A stretch of DNA of 64,000 nt from Nageia nagi. Its lineage: Eukaryota; Pinophyta. The notes under the pieces were generated by a model that ran no database searches, was not told the DNA's origin, and saw only the letters and a list, made by a program, of their open reading frames with translations. Below, one piece after another: positions 59,750 through 64,000 of the stretch (positions are counted from its first letter, which is position 1; every line of letters begins with the position of its first letter). The stretch spans positions 93,930,001-93,994,000 of the forward strand of contig JBITNC010000001.1 in the NCBI GenBank assembly GCA_050084985.1, given 5' to 3'. Made by a program: the position numbers and the translations under genes.

Positions 59750-60960
59750 TACAACCTAGCTATTGATGAGCATTGATCCCACTGCTAGTAGTATCTCCTC
59801 ATCCTCATCCTTGTCCATCCCCAAGTAGTTGTATGGGCTAATAACCATCATGCGCATAATGTGGGCAACTTTGGGTACCATGGATACATACACAACTCCA
59901 TATAATATCTAGGATATTCCCATGAGAGCCTCCATGCTAGGATCACCTGCATCCTTATAGGCATATCTTGCTCCACCATATATTGATAGTAGCAAATGAG
60001 CACTGGTGGGATCCCCTTCTGAATTCCAAATTGATGAAGGACTTGTTATGGGTGGTATGGCTCCATCACCTTCCTCCAAGTTTGAAAGAAGTACTCTTGG
60101 AGGACCCATGCAAGCTAGTGTGCATTTGTATCCCACACAAAGTCTCTATATGAAACCCAAACTAGGTCTTTAGCATTTAGACCATCTAGCTCTTGTTGTA
60201 TAGCCTCTAAATAATGAGAGTACCTATACACTCTAGCTCTAGATTCCCAACATACCAATGCAATATCTCTAGGATCCTCCCTCACTCTATGAAGGTCCAT
60301 GGGCTGACCACCATGATCTTCTCATATGCCCAAACCTATAGCAAACATGCATGTATGATGATAATGTTGAACTTGTCAACACTAGTCAAGTTGTATAGGT
60401 CTCTATACAACTAAGCTAGGATGAGGGGACCCTATGCAAACTGTGTCTCTCTCACACAAATATACCTAACAATGCTAAGCCAACCCAAGTGGGAATGGTG
60501 AATTGCTCTTATCTGGGAATAGGTAAGTAGCAATGATAGCTACTACATACAAACATAAATGCCTCCTTGCTAGGGTAAATCAATACACCTTCATTAATCG
60601 GGCATCCTAGTGCTCCAAGTCATGATTTGTCTCTCCTATGAGCCATAGATCTTCTTGCTCATGGACATTATTATCTATTAGCTCTCTCTAATGAATAAGA
60701 TTTCTTTTTATGGGAATTTCCCAAATCTGGTATACGTCCAATAGTGTGATGATCATTTCACCTAGAGGAAGGTGAAATGTATAGCAATTTGGATCCCACC
60801 TCTCAGCTAGGGATTTCAATAATGATAGGTCCTTCTAGATGTTCCCTATGATGGCTAGGTTTGCAAGCCCATAACTATTAAGGATGTCATCAATATGGTT
60901 AATCTTGGGCCAATTCCTAGCCTTTTCTAGCATGGAAATGGTCATGGGTCATCCTCGATG
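59750..60960 (-). pseudogene. Plant mobile domain (PMD) protein, broken, antisense in a retrotransposon
   Basis: Read on the minus strand from an ATG at 60945 (MTISMLEKARNWPKINHI). Conserved PMD blocks follow in order: SLLKSLAERWDPNCYTFHLP, LGEMIITLLDVYQIWEIPI (the G-E-M-T-I-T-L-x-D-V block), IFPDKSNSPFPLGWL-type YLLGxxLFPDxS (about 60520, in a second frame), GPLILAxLYRDLYNL (A-x-L-Y-R-x-L), ACLLxVWAYEKI (L-Q-x-W-A-x-E), then a C-terminal part around DLVWVSYRDFVWDTNAH. PMD proteins such as Arabidopsis MAIN and MAIL1 act in the nucleus on gene expression and silencing of transposons, and PMD copies are known inside plant transposable elements. Here several stops and at least one frameshift break the frame. 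The gene has no visible introns. It runs opposite to gag. Confidence 0.82.
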
Positions 60961-63160
60961 AGAACCTTGAGCTCTTGTAAGTGGATAAATGAAAATTGAA
61001 TTAATTGAACACCCTACTAAGTGGAAAAATTGAATTAATGAAGTTAAACAAGACTAAACACATGAATTTATCAAAAATTATAAATAAAAATTGAACATAC
61101 CATATGGTTAAAAGGTAATGAGTGAATATAATCGGAAACATGGCCTCTACATCTAGTAATGGAGTATTCGACCCCTCTCCATGCCTTGTTAGCCATCAAG
61201 TGCTAGTGAAAATAGGAAAATGACATCTTAGCAGAAGAGAGTCATGCCAAGAAGGTCTAATTTAGGTAAAGAACACCTCACATGACTGTACATGGATGAG
61301 AATAAGCCAAATGGATGGTACCAGGTTAGCAATAGGTGAGCAACAAGTCACCATGTAAGTAAGAGTGCTAGAACAACCAAGCAGGTTAGTAAAAAGTTAA
61401 AATAAAATTTTAAATTATTAATTTTCTTTATATATTTTCCAAATTGAATTGAAACCCTAGGGCTTTTTCCTGTTTGCCTTAGGTTGAGTGGAAATATTAT
61501 TTTGCTTCTCCATTGTGCTTAATATTATTTTAGATGATTATAATTTATTTTTTGAAAAATATTATTATTGTTTTCACATTACCAATGGTGTCTATTTCTC
61601 TAAATTAATCATGCTTTTGGTACCTAATGATTGAAAATATACCTTTACCTTGCTAGTCATTGGTTCCTAATTGAAACTTTTATCATTTGCATTATTTAAA
61701 TTTATTACTACTAAATGTATGCCACCAGTGACGTGTAAGGAGACAAATTGGTCAAAATTCTAAATGCGTTAGTTCAAATCTTATTGTAATAAGTTTAATT
61801 ACATTGTCATTGCTATTATGGGATTATTGTATATGATGAATTTTTATTGGTAAAGTTCAATTTAATTTAAATTGTACATCAAATTTTCATCTTTAACATT
61901 GCTAATGATTACGATTGCTCTTTCATTAAAAATGTATGTTTTATTGTTAATTGGATGCACTCTTTATTTTGAAAAAAAAACATCCTTTTCTATGCTACCA
62001 GTGGCATAAATAATGTCAAATTGTGTTTTGTTTCAAACAATTGAAATACTTACATATTATTTATGGTTCAAAATGATGGTTGCTTGAATTTTATACAAAT
62101 GACATAGACAAATTGAATATATGCTCAAATGTTGGTAATTCATGATGTATCTTGAAAATGTTATGACAAATGGCAATATTGTTTTGAATCTGATATGATA
62201 CAAAATGATATGGATAATCATTAATTGAATATCTTTCAAATTTCTATGCTTCATATAAAAAATTCACTCTGCAAACAATGTGCATTGACTATAAATTATT
62301 TTGTAATTGGAGCATATTGAAATTTCATTGAATATATGCTTATTTCTATGATTCTTTCATGCATATGGAATATTTTATGAAGAAGGATCAAAATTGTTGA
62401 AGACATGATAGTATAATTTTATGCATACCATGACATTAATGGTGTGGATTTACTTTGAAAATTCATGCAAATTGAAATATTGAAATGCAAGGCCATTGAA
62501 TGTTTGAATATTTGGTACATTTACAAAACTTGAATGCTATTATTCATTATTCTACTAACAAATGTTTTCAAAGCCATGTTCACTCCATGAGCAACATCTC
62601 TTTTCAATTGTAGGATTATTCCAAGATTGATTCATTAAAAGTTCTCATCAGCTTGGTGTTTATAGACTATGAGTTTTTTGTCATAGTAGTCTATACATCA
62701 TGGATTACAATCCTAGGGCATTAAAGAGTTCTCATGCACTTGCTCTTCATAGAATATGAGTTTTCTATAACAGTAGTCTATGCATCATGGTTTATAGTGC
62801 TATGAGTTGCATCGACCATAGTGATACATTTCATATTATATTAATTTCATCCTTACTATTTCCATTGCTTATTCTTTCATGAATGTGATCTATGCAGTTA
62901 TATGTCTCTTTGTTTTACAAATATTATCTAGGTGGGTAGAATTGGCATCTACTACTCACCTCATAGAGGGATTCCTATTTTTGGCTTTCTTACCCAACAT
63001 AGCAAGAGCTAAGGATAACCAAGACCAAAAAGGGGCAAACAACATACCATTCTTGACATATCGATCAAAATAAGGAAGTCCAATTTACTATTGAAAATCT
63101 TTTTCTCTTCCCTAAACTTCTTTGGATTATGCAATTTCAATGTTTTTCGTTACATATCCA
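60961..63160. other. Non-coding interior between PMD gene and 3' LTR
   Basis: About 2.2 kb, upstream of the antisense PMD gene. Contains further copies of the quasi-palindromic motif at 61579-61592, 61719-61736, 61992-62008 and 62430-62447, and a near-duplicate pair around TATGAGTTTTTTGTCATAGTAGTCTAT (62660-62690) and 62755-62790. No coding motif recognised. Confidence 0.45.
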
Positions 63161-63173
63161 AAGAGAGGAAAAA
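63161..63173 (+). other. Polypurine tract of the gag/PMD element
   Basis: AAGAGAGGAAAAA immediately before the 3' LTR start at 63174. Confidence 0.85.
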
Positions 63174-63906
63174 TGTAGATGCCTAAAAATAATTTATTAT
63201 TTATTTAATAAATCATATTTAGAGTTGTTAAGTGTTAAAAAGAAAATAATGTATAAATCAAGATAAAATGCTATTATATTGCAAATACCATGTGCAAAGA
63301 CCAATGCATTATCATATACCATGGGTTATATTTAAATTATCTTGAATATTGAAAAGATTATTATTATTTCTATGTGTTGGTTTTTACTTCATTTTTATTC
63401 CTTACTAGGCATAAATATGGGAGAAGAATGTTGATATCCCTATTGAATCTCTCCAATACATGGTTGTCCCAAACATCAAACTTACAATGTCTCTTGATGC
63501 CACCTATCTTGAGAATTTATTATACTCCCTAAGGTTGGTTATCTCTCTCTTGTGTGATACATAGAACTATGAATCCAATGTCATTAGCGGTGTGCAAATT
63601 CTTCGATAGTCAGTGGCATGCGCCTTCTAGATCAGGAGGTTTAGATTTTGAGGAATGATCATGGTGCTATTCTAGAGAATATTTGTTGCAATTTCATCTA
63701 AATTTTGATCGTAATTTTTTGAATATTCATAATTATTCTTCTCTTGAGAATTGTACACACATTGGCTACTTGTCTCACTTTGCATCAATTTTATATGTTT
63801 CATGCATATTTGTTATAATATGATATAGAGCTACTTATCATTGTATTCATAAATCATTTATTTATTTGGGTATTAATTAATTAATTACATCATTTTTGGG
63901 TCTACA
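63174..63906 (+). repeat. 3' LTR of the gag/PMD element
   Basis: Starts TGTAGATGCCTAAAAATA and ends TTTTGGGTCTACA, collinear with 55765-56471. It is somewhat longer owing to small insertions. Confidence 0.92.
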
Positions 63907-64000
63907 CTATGTACTTATCTAAGTCGAATTCGATCCCTATTATAAGTCAAGTTACTTATATTTTGGTCCAGTATAGTTCGGGTCTTATTTTCAAACCCCA
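63907..64000 (+). repeat. Tat-like 3' LTR resumes, cut by the window end
   Basis: Begins with the CTATG duplication and then matches 43352-43445 (ACTTATCTAAGTC...GTCTTATTTT). The rest of this LTR should continue for about 1.3 kb beyond the window if the left LTR end is placed correctly. Confidence 0.85.

Larger units (their letters stand above)
55765..63906 (+). mobile_element. Gag-only LTR retrotransposon carrying an antisense plant mobile domain gene
   Basis: LTRs of 707 and 733 bases (TGTAGATGC...TCTACA), perfect CTATG duplication, primer-site-like TGG three bases after the 5' LTR, and a purine tract before the 3' LTR. A Retrotrans_gag-type region occupies 56633-58790 in sense. No RT, RNase H or integrase is visible in the 8.1 kb. 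Instead, 59750-60960 encodes a broken plant mobile domain protein on the minus strand. This structure (terminal repeats plus gag without pol) is that of TR-GAG/LARD-like non-autonomous elements, which use enzymes from a partner. Confidence 0.88.
42914..64000 (+). mobile_element. Tat/Athila-like Ty3/gypsy retrotransposon (right end outside window)
   Basis: A long left LTR (about 42914-44797) recurs in part at 55311-55764 and, after an inserted element, at 63907-64000. Internal order on the plus strand is gag, protease, RNase H, RT, RNase H, integrase, then a long extra reading frame. The two RNase H domains, long LTR, primer site shape (TTTTGGCATGC directly after a CA end) and extra ORF point to the Tat/Athila branch. 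The domain order is not the one I know for Ogre/Retand. Frames are broken and the integrase triad is destroyed. Confidence 0.82.

Noticed and set aside
1-64000. CRISPR arrays, bacterial operons, tRNA or rRNA genes
   Set aside because: Tandem repeats here lack unique spacers of constant length, the sequence is clearly plant-like, and no cloverleaf or rRNA stretch was recognised by eye. A tRNA or rRNA scan would settle the RNA genes.

Overview
The window looks like intergenic DNA from a very large plant genome. It is AT-rich, has no intact single-copy gene, and is filled with old, stop-ridden LTR retrotransposons, a CACTA and a hAT transposon, minisatellites and plant telomere-like (CCCTAAA/TTTAGGG-type) repeats. 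Intact LTR pairs that have clearly diverged, together with abundant internal telomere-like arrays, fit a gymnosperm such as a conifer. That is inference; another giant plant genome is possible.

Layout. 1-6222: 24-bp minisatellite remnants, a decayed DUF4283/zinc-knuckle (LINE gag-like) reading frame and a decayed Ty3/gypsy integrase, both on the minus strand. 6228-21397: a Ty1/copia element on the minus strand with both LTRs and a 5-bp target duplication (TATGT). It landed inside a 24-bp repeat array. Its integrase is split by a complete Ty3/gypsy element (9782-16606, plus strand) with its own LTRs, primer site, polypurine tract and 5-bp target duplication (ATATG). 21403-27229: more 24-bp and 44-bp tandem repeats, a broken hAT transposase (minus) and a scrap of a plant mobile domain (PMD) reading frame.

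27230-42644: a giant (about 15.4 kb) CACTA-type DNA transposon, defined by matching CACTA termini and subterminal repeats. It carries a broken TNP2-type transposase on the plus strand, a spliced-looking second gene on the minus strand, and kilobases of telomere-like arrays in both orientations, so that the transposase gene is bracketed by arrays pointing opposite ways.

42914 to the window end: a Tat/Athila-like Ty3/gypsy element with order gag, protease, an RNase H, reverse transcriptase, a second RNase H, integrase, then a further ~3.8-kb sense reading frame with coiled-coil character. Its 3' LTR is interrupted (5-bp target duplication CTATG) by another LTR element, 55765-63906. That one has a gag but no visible pol, and carries a plant mobile domain gene in antisense.

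None of the elements looks autonomous now: reading frames are broken and several catalytic residues are lost. The relative order of events can be read from nesting: 24-bp array, then copia, then gypsy; and Tat-like gypsy, then the gag/PMD element.
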